From Priapulus caudatus (lineage: Eukaryota; Priapulida; Priapulimorpha; Priapulimorphida; Priapulidae): DNA of 23,130 bases. The stretch lies in assembly GCF_000485595.1 (NCBI RefSeq), contig NW_014577062.1, positions 1,648,801 to 1,671,930 of the forward strand, read 5' to 3'. Each line of letters begins with the position of its first letter. Position 1 is the first letter of the stretch. This document shows positions 1 through 9,819 of this stretch, piece after piece. The position numbers were made by a program, and so were the translations under genes. Below the pieces are notes generated by a model, which saw only the letters and a program-made list of their open reading frames with translations, searched no databases and was not told where the DNA came from.

Positions 1-302
1 GTAATTATATATATACAGTGATTACCGACTGTTTACTGTATCTTCGTACGTGTCTATTGTAGTTATTTCGGGTGGTAGTAGTAAGACGCCCTTGCGTACA
101 ACCGCTGTTACAGGTATATAATTACTCTAACCGATTCGAGATACGGACGCACCTGGCGAGAAAATCGTCGCGATAGGTTGGGTAGCCTCAATCGAAACAG
201 CTGCTTAATAGCGATGGGAGCGTCCGCAGCGCCACCCTGTACCCCACGGATAATGTCACCACGATGACGTTTCATATTGTGATGTCACGGGCTCGAGGTG
301 AT

Positions 303-356
303 TGCACGCGCGCACACATACGTGCGTGCACGTATGCACGTACGCGCGCACACATA
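303..356. repeat. Alternating purine-pyrimidine (CG/CA/TA) tract
   Basis: The stretch is almost strictly alternating purine and pyrimidine, built from GCGCGCACACATACGTGCGTG-type steps. It is also locally self-complementary around ACGTGCGTGCACGT. Such tracts can adopt Z-DNA or cruciform structures; no function is visible. Confidence 0.5.
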
Positions 357-822
357 GGCATGCACTATTTACGAGGCAAGGGCCGTGCGGCACGTCTGGC
401 AGTGTGTGGTTTGCAACTAATGTCGTGTTATCGGCTGCCGCAGCGGCGGGCTGGAGGCATGATGTGCTACGCGCAGACGCCAACGCTCGACGCCTAGCAT
501 AAACTGTTTATATCGGGACTCTATCGCAAACCACTTAATCGCCTATCCGATTAAACATATAAATAAATATTTCCAAACACACGCGGATTGGTGAGAGGGT
601 GCCGATTGTTCGCCCATCATCAGTAAGGAACGCCGTACGCCGTGATTTGCTCGATTATCGACAAATGTTTTTGTCGGCCTGCTGCATGACTGACCCTAGA
701 TGGATGCGATAACGCGTCGTCATTCCGCTTAGCGTCGTCAGGTGGCGCCTGCCTACAACGCGGTGTATTATTCTGCTATATACGTATTCAAAACCAGGCA
801 TCAGAAACTACCTATGAGAAGG

Positions 823-841
823 CAGAGAGAGAGAGAGAGAG
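823..841. repeat. (GA)n microsatellite
   Basis: A short uninterrupted GA dinucleotide run lies in non-coding DNA upstream of the first visible Wnt4 exon. Confidence 0.8.
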
Positions 842-1167
842 TTGAGAAAATATGAAAACGGTTGTTAAAAACATGAGAAATCCTCGCTTTAAGAAGCCGA
901 GGTGGCGCTATAGTCACTATGGGGAAAAGTCCACTGGTAAAATGTACAGGGAATTGCGACGTTTGCTGTCACGTACCCCTAGCATGCGCCTTGCAATAGC
1001 CGAAGATCGCAAAAACATGACTGACGACCAACAAACCAAATAAGTCTGAAAATTAGTGTTAATCTGTTGATTTTTCTCATTGATCGGATCTCTATACACT
1101 GCGTGTGAGGAACTCGTAACTTTACCAATGTCGTTCAACGGTCTATGAGAAAAAGGCAATGTTAATT

Positions 1168-1206
1168 TTTGACTCAGGGTTTGACTCACTTTAAAGGTTT
1201 GACTCA
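1168..1206. promoter_or_regulatory. Cluster of three TGACTCA (AP-1-type) motifs
   Basis: TTTGACTCA occurs three times within about 39 bp. TGACTCA is the textbook AP-1/TRE palindrome. The cluster lies about 400 bp upstream of a Wnt4 exon, probably inside an intron. It could be an intronic enhancer element or simply a small tandem repeat, since the flanking TT is repeated as well. Function is inferred only. Confidence 0.3.
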
Positions 1207-1601
1207 ACGTTATAGCATAGAGTATTCAGTTGTACAGGATAACGGCGAGAGAGACGCTGCTCCGGAACAGAGAAACCAACATTCTGGTCCTAGATATGAC
1301 TAGGAATCACTCGTTTAGGGTTAGGAATACGGGTACATGGATTAATCTGGCGGTGGGATGGGTTAAAACTCGATCAAATAAAACTCATCGCGTGTTTCTT
1401 ACGCGGCATGAAGGTAGTGGCAAGATCGTTGCAGAGACTCCCAGGATCGGTCTGCGTTAGACTCGTAAGATCCAATAAAAAAGCGCTAACGAGAGACATA
1501 GATGAGACTATCCGCATTGATGCCTGCATGGCGAATAGCAAGCGTTCTGCTACATGGCGCTCTGTCTGTACTCACGCGCTCGTGCATTCTCCGTGTTGCA
1601 G

Positions 1602-1775
1602 ACGGTGGAGGAGAACATGGAGGTGGAGTGTAAATGCCACGGCGTGAGCGGATCCTGTGAGCTGAAGACATGCTGGCGAGCCATGCCCACGTTCAGGGAG
1701 GTGGGCTTCCTACTCAAAGAGAAGTTCGACGGAGCCACAGAGGTTGGTAATCTCTCTTTCTTTTTCCCTTCTATT

Positions 1776-1816
<41 letters not shown>

Positions 1817-1941
1817 TCCGTCTCTCTCTTCTCTCTCTCTCCTCTTCTCTCTCTCGTCTCTCTCTCTCTCTGCTCTCTCTCTCTCTCTCTCTTGCCCTCT
1901 TGATATCTCTCTCTCTCTCTCTCTCTCTCTCGTCATCTCTC

Positions 1942-1978
<37 letters not shown>

Positions 1979-2324
1979 TCTCTCATCTCTAATCCCTTGT
2001 TCTCTGTCTCGCTCTCGTTCTACGGTCCTCTCTCTCTCCTCTTTCTCTCTTCTCTCTCTCTCGCTTTCGCGCGTGCTCTTCTATAATTTTCTTTCATTTT
2101 ATATCTTCTGGAGTGTGCGCAAGATGCTGCATGTCCGATGGCCCTATACCGCGCTTCGAACCAAAACGTGTTCTTTCCATTTATGCGCCTTGTATAGCTG
2201 ACGGTATATGCCACCTTCCATATAGCTGACGCGCGTACTACGATAAATATATAAATAAATAATTAAATATATATATATGCGTGTGTGTGTGTGTGTGTGT
2301 GTGTTGTGTGTGTGTGTGTGTGTG

Positions 2325-2394
<70 letters not shown>

Positions 2395-3636
2395 CATCCG
2401 GTCGGCTGTTATTGTGTTTGTATAGGTGCAGGAGAGGGAGAGAGGCAGTCGTCGCGTACTCGCCCCTCTCAACCCTCACTTCAAGCCACACACCGACCAC
2501 GACCTCGTATACCTCGAATCGTCGCCTGACTTCTGCGAGCCAAACCCGAGTATAGGTAAGTACAGCACGCTCGTACAGACCGCAGTATGGCCACTGGGCG
2601 CCTTTTCACACGTGATTTACACATCGACGCGCGTCGGCGCAGCCATTGTTCCCCGAAACAAACCTGGCATCGCTTTTTTTCCTCGACGTGACGGTTATGT
2701 AGGGTATATATCGTCGTATAGGCAGCAACTCGATTGGCTGCTCTCGTAGTTACCGGAATTCTACGTCTTAATTTCCGTATGGACGCTCAATATATGCGAC
2801 GGAAGTTATGAGTTAGGCCAAGGGTACGGTTCCGGATTGTGGCGACGTAACCCTACTACAAACATGTGCAGAACAATGAAACTAGCTCTACCCAGCAGCG
2901 TGCCTTTTATAAAAAATAAAATATGTAACGGTTTAATACGCTATGCATTGTAATATAGAAACGCTATATTATATATTGTAATGTCGCGCAATAATGGAAT
3001 CACTAGCAAATCCGTGTAAATTATCTTGAGCATTGTTAATAAGTGGCGAAACGCCCCCGTAATTTGCCATTTTTAACGCCTAAACTTTTTAAACAGTTGC
3101 CTAATTGTTGCTTAACAGCTAAACAGTTTATATCGCATTATTTTGTAATTTGTTTAAAAATCAATTAATTACATGTCGCAACAGAAAGAAACCCACGTGG
3201 GTCGTAGCTTTAAAGAGATGTCAAGGGATGTTTATGACGAGTTCGTTTATGATTCGGTTCATTTTAAATTGAGTACATTTTCAGTATTTCGGAAGTCGAA
3301 TTTTTTTAGCAAAATTACATTATTGCTTATGCTAAACATTTAGCTAAGTAAATTAAACCTGAAAATGATTAACGCCCTTCTGCACGGCAAGGCACGCATG
3401 CATTTCACGCGTGTGATTATGAACTATTATTGCCGACAGGTTCGCTTGGAACGCAGGGGCGGCGTTGCAACAAGACCTCTAAAGCCATCGACGGCTGCGA
3501 GTTGATGTGCTGCGGCCGCGGTCACGCCATCAAGCGGCGAACAGTGGTCGAACGCTGTCACTGCAAGTTCTACTGGTGCTGCTTCGTCAAGTGCAAGGAA
3601 TGCACGAAGGAGGTGGACGACTACTTCTGCGAGTAA
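1602..3636 (+). CDS. Wnt4: Wnt4-like secreted ligand, last three coding exons (5' partial)
   Basis: Exons are 1602-1742, 2426-2555 and 3440-3636 (phases 0, 0 and 1), joining to 155 residues plus stop TAA. Introns are GT-AG, with acceptors ...gttgcag, ...gtatag and ...ccgacag. Exon one carries [12 protein letters not shown] and TCWRAMP: the first serine of GVSGSC is the site that Porcupine palmitoleoylates in Wnts, and it is present. It ends in KEKFDGATE. Exon two has FKPHTD and DLVYLE, followed by SPDFC. Exon three has [19 protein letters not shown], typical of Wnt4, then the C-terminal Cys-rich finger ([15 protein letters not shown]) that contacts Frizzled. The last residues (EVDDYFCE) differ from the usual Wnt4 end, but the terminal cysteine is kept. 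Upstream exons with the signal peptide and N-terminal domain are outside the window. The family call (Wnt) is near certain; the subfamily (Wnt4 over Wnt11 or Wnt16) rests on the exon one and exon three motifs. Confidence 0.9.
1751..2063. repeat. (CT)n microsatellite / polypyrimidine tract in Wnt4 intron
   Basis: About 310 bp of nearly pure pyrimidine on the + strand, mostly CT dinucleotides with interruptions (TTCCTCC, CGTC, GCCCTCTTGATA). It begins just after the donor of the first visible Wnt4 intron. The apparent open frames through it on both strands are low-complexity artefacts. Confidence 0.95.
2279..2386. repeat. (GT)n microsatellite in Wnt4 intron
   Basis: About 108 bp of GT dinucleotides with two single-base TT interruptions, preceded by a short AT run and followed by TATATATG. 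It ends about 40 bp before the acceptor of the 2426 exon. Confidence 0.95.
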
Positions 3637-3689
3637 ACTCCGGCAGGCCTTAACTTACACTACTGGGTTTACTACACTAGCTGTTTACA
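3637..3689 (+). other. Start of Wnt4 3' UTR
   Basis: Transcribed sequence after the Wnt4 stop is expected here. No AATAAA is visible soon after the stop; the first convincing one is near 6184, too far to assign with confidence. The 3' end of the transcript is therefore undefined. Confidence 0.4.
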
Positions 3690-3892
3690 CTACCGACTTT
3701 GTTTTGGCGAATTGGCGAATTGGACCAACTTCCCAACTATACAACTGACAATCGGCAAACGCAAACGTTGCGCGACCAACCGATCGATAGCAACTAGTTG
3801 GGAGATTAGAACATGTTCTATTTTCGCTAACTCGAAGTTGGCGAATTGGGATGTTGGTCCAACCCGCCAATTCGCCAACATAAAGTCGGTAG
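3690..3892. mobile_element. Fold-back (MITE-like) element with ~45-bp inverted ends
   Basis: The left arm begins CTACCGACTTTGTTTTGGCG and continues through two GCGAATTGG units into GGACCAACTTCCCAACT. The right arm is its imperfect reverse complement: ...GTTGGTCCAACCCGCCAATTCGCC...AAAGTCGGTAG. About 100 bp separate the arms and include CGATCG and GAACATGTTC self-complementary bits. There is no coding capacity. No clean target-site duplication is seen, so the superfamily cannot be assigned. It lies within about 60 bp of the Wnt4 stop, so it may be part of the 3' UTR. Confidence 0.7.
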
Positions 3893-6800
3893 CTTTACGC
3901 GCGATCGACTGTGCTGGCATAGTAGGCGATGCTCTGACGTGCACGCGGAAGACGCATGCAAATTAACAAAGGCGAGTGTCATCGCGAGTCAGGCCAGAAT
4001 ACGAAGCTGATTTGTTGTCTTGTTCTTGTTGTGTACGATTTTCAAAATATTCAACACTTAAACGTTTAACGCACTTTATATGCTTATTAGAAATCACGAA
4101 CTGGCGAATCGACGAGGTTTTTTTTCCACGAATACGACATGTAGCATTTAATGTAAGCCATATAACAATTGAAGACTTAAAGGACAGTCATATTGCACTT
4201 ATTTAAATTGATGAGTACTATCTAAATTTATTCCCCAGATGAAATGAAATATTAACGCCATATTTAAAAAGGCAGGAAAATGCACACGTGTGCTTGTAAT
4301 AACGTCGGACAATTATGCCTGCTATATATAGCGCTTCTATTACAATAAGATTTATGTGGAATTGCAAACAGTTAAAGAGACAAGTTCAAAGTAGATATGC
4401 CACGAAAGTTATATGTACATACAGAAAATATGTAGAATCATACAACCAGGAATACCAGCCAATCATACAAAAACAAATATATAATATTCGTTGTTTTTAT
4501 TCACTCTCGATACAACTATAATCTCTTACATTGATAATTCTATAGATTTATTTAATTCTTGTAACATGGGCGTGTCTATAGTGCTAAGTTAGTGACACCC
4601 ACTAAACAAGATATTTATTATTGCAGCTTTACCATGTCCCACATCTTTAACTTGTGTAGTAATTCTATACATCTGATATTGTTATGTCTTGTGTATAATA
4701 TTAAGCCTAACATTATATACTCACAGTATAACGGGAAGCGTTGCAACATTTATATAGTTTGTAAGTAACCACTTCAACGTTAATCAATTTCATGACAAAT
4801 ATATATCGTAAGAATCTAATTAAACGAAACAATAGCTGATAAATCACATAATTATTATTGCCAATTTCCACATGACATTTTTTCGTAGTTATAATCAATT
4901 ATATTATTAATAATTATATAAATTGTAAACTTGTGTATGCTACTATAGTTGTATTATGTGATCCGACGTTCACACGGCACCTAGAGCGATACAGACATGG
5001 TTATTTATTATATATATAATACAGAAATGCAAATTGGAGTTAAATATTTTAATGTTGTTACACAAGGGCTATACGAAATCTCCGATTTGATTAGTGGTTC
5101 ACCTGTGACTTGCCGTGGTACGTTCAGGCCCTTGTAAATTGCAGGGACCGCCGGGGTTATACCATCTAAGAACCTTGCCATTTCGCCACACGCTTGTACC
5201 GTCTCTCGCTTCTTCTACAACCGACTAAAACGTTTTCGGGATTTTTCCCTGTTCTCCCGATGCCGCTGAGCCAGCAGGCACCCTATACCAGCGTATAAAA
5301 ACTACAGCGTTCATCTGATTGCGTTCCTCCTTATTTCATAGCTGTGTCTGGCAATTTGGAGGCGTATCACGCGATATTTACTACAGACTTGTCTGGGTGT
5401 TCCTCGTTATGATATCATTAGCTTTTAGTAATCGAAGAGAATAGTGCTGCCACCACAAGTATCATGGAGACAATATACTATTAGTGGTACCAGTTGGATA
5501 ATGACATTTGATTTTATAAGGTCAACGGCGGCGTATGATTCGCCGGTATATTTATACATTGTAGTTCTCTTTAATCGTCCAGAAATGCTATTATTATTAA
5601 GAATGCCTTTTTTTGTAAAAAACAACAACAACCGTGATTTTGACGCGTCGTGTAATTTACGTAATCCTATAGGGGTCACGTGAGCAGGAGGATTTCTCTG
5701 TGTCATATAATCGCTTGAATGAATGCTATAATATTCAGTCAGGTTCGTGCGTGTTTTGTTATGTTTCACAAGTGGGACACGTTTAGATTCGATGCAGTAT
5801 CGTTAATATCCTAATCGATTATTTCTACTAGAATACAAAATGGTTATAAAAAATAATATTTAATGATATATTATGTGAATCGAAACCTTGGCAGCTATGC
5901 GGTCACGTTCGCAGATTGTCTGATGAGAATGAAAATCGGTTTGTACTATCACTAGAAAACATAAGCATCCGAGATTTAAAAAGAACAACTGGGTTGCGTG
6001 CGTGCAGCTCAAAGAAATCTAAACTGGTCCGCTAAATGCAAACAACTCAATTATTTGTTTCATGCTACATTGCATGCTATCGCACCGCTGATGTCATTCG
6101 GTGCAGACACATTTTTCGCGAATGTACGCTTTTACGATGATAATCTGTATTTTATGTAATATATAGCAGATGGTTGTTATTTCAATAAATAAATTATGTA
6201 TATAATGTAGTACGAAAATTTGACATTCTTATTAACGTTTCATTTATTTAATATTGATTTAGTTTAACATCTTCACTTCAGTATGTTAAAACTTTGCTAG
6301 ACAAGCGAGCAGCCAGGCACATTGATAACCAAGAAGGCAGATAAACAGAACGCAGGAATTTTTCACTGAGACGTATAGTCCAATAGTATATAAGTAACGA
6401 ATCACGCACATTCTTAGAGGCGTTGTTTACTTGCCGTCGGTCGCTATCCATGAAGAAACTAGCATGGGAATGGGATCCGTTTGGCTTTTGTCAAGTCGGG
6501 CGTAAATTTGCCAGTTTGGTTGCTATCGTTGTTCGGGAAAAATAAGAAACGTGCCGTTCAATGCGCCCAAGAATATTTGTCACGCCTGGCGGGTCGGGTA
6601 GAATCACGTCTGTTGTATCACTTCTGCTCGTCGTGTTTGGTTAGCTTTGGTGAGCCGACAGAACAGCCGTTTGCTGTAAGCTATATCCACGTGATCCTCT
6701 CTGTGGCGGTAGCACGTATCGCGACTAAAATGCATTCCGCGCGGTCAGTTTTAGCTTAAGGTAGTTTAGCTATTATTTTCAAGAGAGACGAGGTGCCGCT

Positions 6801-8345
6801 GCGTGCCACAAACATCCAGGGTGGCATCATCTCTTCCCTTATCGGACTTGTTTTGGTTAACGAAACAGTGTTAATCGTCTGACCACGTGACGTCCCCACG
6901 GTGGTAGGAAATGACGTTGCACAGATGGAATGAGAAGATGTAGAATCATCACGGTTAGTGGACTCGGCTCCTCGAACATCCGTTCATACCACGCCCACCA
7001 CTTGACTGAATATAATACGATATTAGACTTCAATAGAGGTTGGCTATACCATGTAACAGTCAGAAAGCTATTTTAATGATAATTATAGAAACATCTGACT
7101 TTTAATAGCAACAGTTTAAATAATATGTTTGATTAACATGTCGAATTTTCAACAATTAATTTAATATAGAAGACCGTGATTGTTGATGATGCATGTAAAA
7201 TAAGGTGGACGAATTTATTTGTCAGAGAATATCGGTTGATTTGATAGGCCTCTTTGTTTATACAAAAATTATAGTAATAAGGAAACGAGAGCTACATTTA
7301 GCTGGATAATATAATTTTAAATGTGCCATTTTCAATATCGAATAGACTCATAATAGATAAATAAAAGCTATCTCGGGGCCATAATTATGACATTTAATTA
7401 GTATAGACATGACAAAATGCTGTGTGACAATTGTTTCGCGACCCTTTGTTCGCGTTATTTTATTTAGAATGCTAATAAAACAAATAAATAAACGAATGAA
7501 TGAACAAATAAATAATATTCATTGATCTGTGTGTATACGTGCGCGCGTCCTTTTGGGTGTATGTATGCGCGTGTACGTGCCTGAAGTAAGACTACTTTCG
7601 CTCTAAATTGTGTTAATCGATTGGATGGTGGCGCCGCCCTGCGAAAAGATTCCCGTAAACCTCGTTAAATTGTATATTTGAAAACATTTACTTGTCAGTT
7701 TAATTGTTTGAAAGATGCCTGAGAGTTGGTGCTTAATTTTAGCATGTTAATTACTTCATAAATATACGCGGTGCCTCCACCGAGTATTAAATCCATACAA
7801 AAAAGAATAGCAGTTTCGTCAAATGTTTTTGTTCTTCCATAAACGTTCAAACAATAAAACAGATATATTTCACCTTTTTAATAAAATACCAATATTTGTA
7901 TGTTTAGATAAATAACTTACAATTTATGTATCCTAGCGTCAGCAGTATATACGAATTCGCTTGTTTGTTGGTTAACCGTGCATAAGATGTTCGAATTTAT
8001 TCCTAGATTCTGACATAAACTCTATATGCAGTATCAAAAGTCTCCTCTCCGTTATACGCGTTTCCCCCCACAATAATGGAAGAAGTTATGCCGCTGAAAT
8101 ATACAATATATGAACAAATGTGAAACAATAAGTTAACATCATAAGTTTAATAGGTCATAACATTTGCATGAGAGCCCCTTCAAAATGTACGGCATATTTT
8201 TACGTACGATGTCATATCACTTATATATGCTGTGTTTACAACGGCGACCCTTGGCAATATTCCGAGAATTTAAGCAATTCACCTTTCTGCAGCAACGACA
8301 CGCGTCCATTTTATTTCCTCGCTTGCTAACGAGAAATTGTAAATT
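3893..8345. other. Gene-poor AT-rich intergenic DNA
   Basis: About 4.4 kb in which I can support no gene. Open frames reach at most about 115 codons, lack recognisable motifs and have no convincing splice context. Two islands are less AT-rich: about 5090-5300 and about 6440-6990. The second contains a 92-codon open stretch (6481-6759) with no family I recognise, plus CACGTGACGT near 6884. Short AAAT/AATG runs occur around 7470-7515. A 16-nt motif at 6310-6325 recurs at 16464-16479. AATAAATAAA near 6184 is a possible poly(A) signal with no assigned gene. Confidence 0.5.
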
Positions 8346-8346
8346 G

Positions 8347-8444
8347 ACGCATGAGTCAAATTACTCAACAAAAATCCGCCGCACACGTGAGTAAAATGAC
8401 TCATGCGTAATTTTACTTCAGTAAAATAACTCACTCACGTGTGC
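8347..8444. repeat. Overlapping palindromes containing AP-1 and E-box motifs
   Basis: 8347-8367 (ACGCATGAGTCA...TACTCA) is the reverse complement of 8388-8408 at 19 of 21 positions. GCACACGTGAGT at 8381-8392 is the perfect reverse complement of 8433-8444. AGTAAAAT at 8390-8397 also pairs with ATTTTACT at 8409-8416 and again with the next segment. The strands can therefore form alternative hairpins. TGAGTCA/TGACTCA and CACGTG cores sit in the arms. Confidence 0.75.
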
Positions 8445-8445
8445 G

Positions 8446-8705
8446 CCGGGCAGCGGAATTTTTTTTCCCACGAGAGTTCCGGACCCCAGCCAATCAGCGC
8501 ACTCCATTCACTCGACTTCCTCAAAGCAACAATGTAAAAGTTTATACAACTTTAACCTAACCCTAAACCTAACCCGAACCCTAACCCTAACCCTAACACT
8601 AACTATAATTCAACCAGGTCTGTCTTATATACGCACCATATATTACAAAACACTATCTGTGGTGGGTCCGGAACTCTCGTGGGAAAAAAAATTTCGCCGC
8701 CGGGC
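8446..8705. mobile_element. Inverted-repeat (MITE-like) element, ~42-bp arms
   Basis: The left arm 8446-8487 contains eight Ts followed by CCCACGAGAGTTCCGGACCC. It matches the reverse complement of 8664-8705, with about 29 nt perfect nearest the interior. The 176-bp interior is non-coding and includes a telomere-type repeat. No unambiguous target duplication is seen. The left arm abuts the neighbouring palindrome cluster, and the two may form one compound element. Confidence 0.7.
8554..8604. repeat. Degenerate (CCCTAA)n telomere-like repeat
   Basis: About eight units of CCCTAA with variants (CCTAAA, CCCGAA, CACTAA) on the + strand, inside the inverted-repeat element. TTAGGG is the common animal telomere motif. 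Its place within a fold-back element suggests that it travels with the element and does not mark an old chromosome end. Confidence 0.75.
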
Positions 8706-9819
8706 ATTAGCTATCTCCCTATAGGCGGTATTCGCCAATAGATGGCGTCCACAGATAGCTGCATGTCTGGCAAGGCACGGCACAAGAACATTTGTTTCAG
8801 TGAGAACGCTTTATTTATGCTAAATCACATCAAACTTCACACAAAATTGTTGCCAGCTACATGATACGCATTTTACAGTAATCGTTAGGATGAAATTTTA
8901 CGCGCTCTTATACATGTGCAATGTCTACCATGCGCAACACAGAGAACCTGCAACAGAGATAAGGCGCATGAATCCCGCACAAATCACGCATGAATCACGT
9001 ATACGTATTCTACCATAATGGCAGATATATATAACGATTGCGAGTAAGCCATATCGGCTTATACCGCGTAGACACATGGTAGATGAATTGATTGCGTAGA
9101 AGCGTTCACCAGAAATTAACACGTCTCGTCGCCAAGTAGGCTAAATTACTTAAAATTGCTGAATGGTAAATTGCTAATTGAAAGTCATGTTTGCGTAGGT
9201 GTGGCGACGAGTAAAATTTCATGCTGTTTATTAATACCTGAAAATGCGCTTATTCCGCTATGCAACAGATTCTAATAATAAAATTACCGATATACTGTAA
9301 ATCGTGTAGCTTTGTTTAATCACTTCCTCTAACGTTACGTTTTTATATTTTCTTCTCTTCCGAACAGATTTGTTGTTATCAGGTATACGTGCCTCAAAAG
9401 TCGCCATCGTATTCTAGTTTCTCGCTAAAAATCTTTCCTTCTCAACCCCGCTCGCAACGGCCACCCCAATGTTCAAAATCCTAGATCCGCCACCGACACG
9501 AAGTGTCACAATGTCCGATGACACGAATCGGTGTCGTTTAAGCCCGAGGGCACCTGTAGGTAGAAGTGTCGCACAATCGCGCTGCCATGCACACCTATGT
9601 ATCTTTTCTTCCGCGTTCTAGAACACAGGTGCGCGCATTTCCCAGGTCATCGTCATTGCAAGGGTGCCTGAACTGCAACTAATATCTAGATCATTTTATT
9701 ATATTTACATTTCGTTATTTAACAGGTTACGCGACATCAACGGGATATTTGGCCTGCACCTTTGACTCTACTCGCGCAAACACCGTTTCGTATTAAGGAA
9801 ACTGTGAAAAGAGCTGGCG
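8706..9819 (+). promoter_or_regulatory. Upstream region of UGT copy 1, shared with copy 3
   Basis: From about 8960 to 9700 this DNA is recognisably similar to 18235-18950 upstream of copy 3, although it is non-coding. Shared blocks include TACCGCGTAGACAC, CTCGTCGCCAAGTAGGCTA, ACTGTAAATCGT, AACGGCCACC and ATGTTCAAAATCC. Two paired palindromes (near 9495 and 9520) are among the best conserved. Immediately before the ATG, AGCTGGCGATGCG is shared with copy 2 (copy 3 has AGCTGGCAATGCG). TTTAACAG at about 9719-9726 could be an acceptor for a 5' UTR intron. No convincing TATA box is seen. Confidence 0.5.
9495..9535. promoter_or_regulatory. Two adjacent GACAC...GTGTC palindromes
   Basis: GACACGAAGTGTC (9495-9507) and GACACGAATCGGTGTC (9520-9535) are two dyads about 12 bp apart. 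The same pair with small changes is at 18721-18760, at a similar distance before the start of copy 3. Dyads of this type suit binding of a dimeric transcription factor, but no factor can be named from the sequence. Confidence 0.4.

Larger units (their letters stand above)
1..1601. other. Non-coding DNA upstream of the first visible Wnt4 exon
   Basis: This stretch ends in the splice acceptor of the first visible Wnt exon, so it is most simply intron of the Wnt gene, with the 5' exons further left. I looked for earlier Wnt exons (the Cys-rich core before the CHGVSGSC exon) and found none. The short open frames here have no recognisable motif. Visible sub-structures are an alternating purine-pyrimidine tract near 303-356, a short GA run at 823-841, and three TGACTCA motifs at about 1170-1206. 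Confidence 0.5.

Noticed and set aside
852-1460. Basic 60-80-codon frames upstream of the Wnt exon
   Set aside because: They have no Wnt or other motif, and a frame of this length is expected by chance.
2144-2165. GGTTCGAAGC on the - strand, similar to a tRNA B box
   Set aside because: No A box, acceptor-stem pairing or cloverleaf could be found around it.
1743-2201. Continuation of the Wnt exon reading frame through the CT tract, and CT/GT-encoded frames on both strands
   Set aside because: The exon ends at the GT donor at 1743. Beyond it the frame is serine/leucine low-complexity from the microsatellite, and the next Wnt codons resume exactly at 2426.
6481-6759. 92-codon open stretch in a less AT-rich island
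   Set aside because: It has no ATG at its start, no recognisable motif and no splice or promoter support. It is kept only as a note in the intergenic entry.
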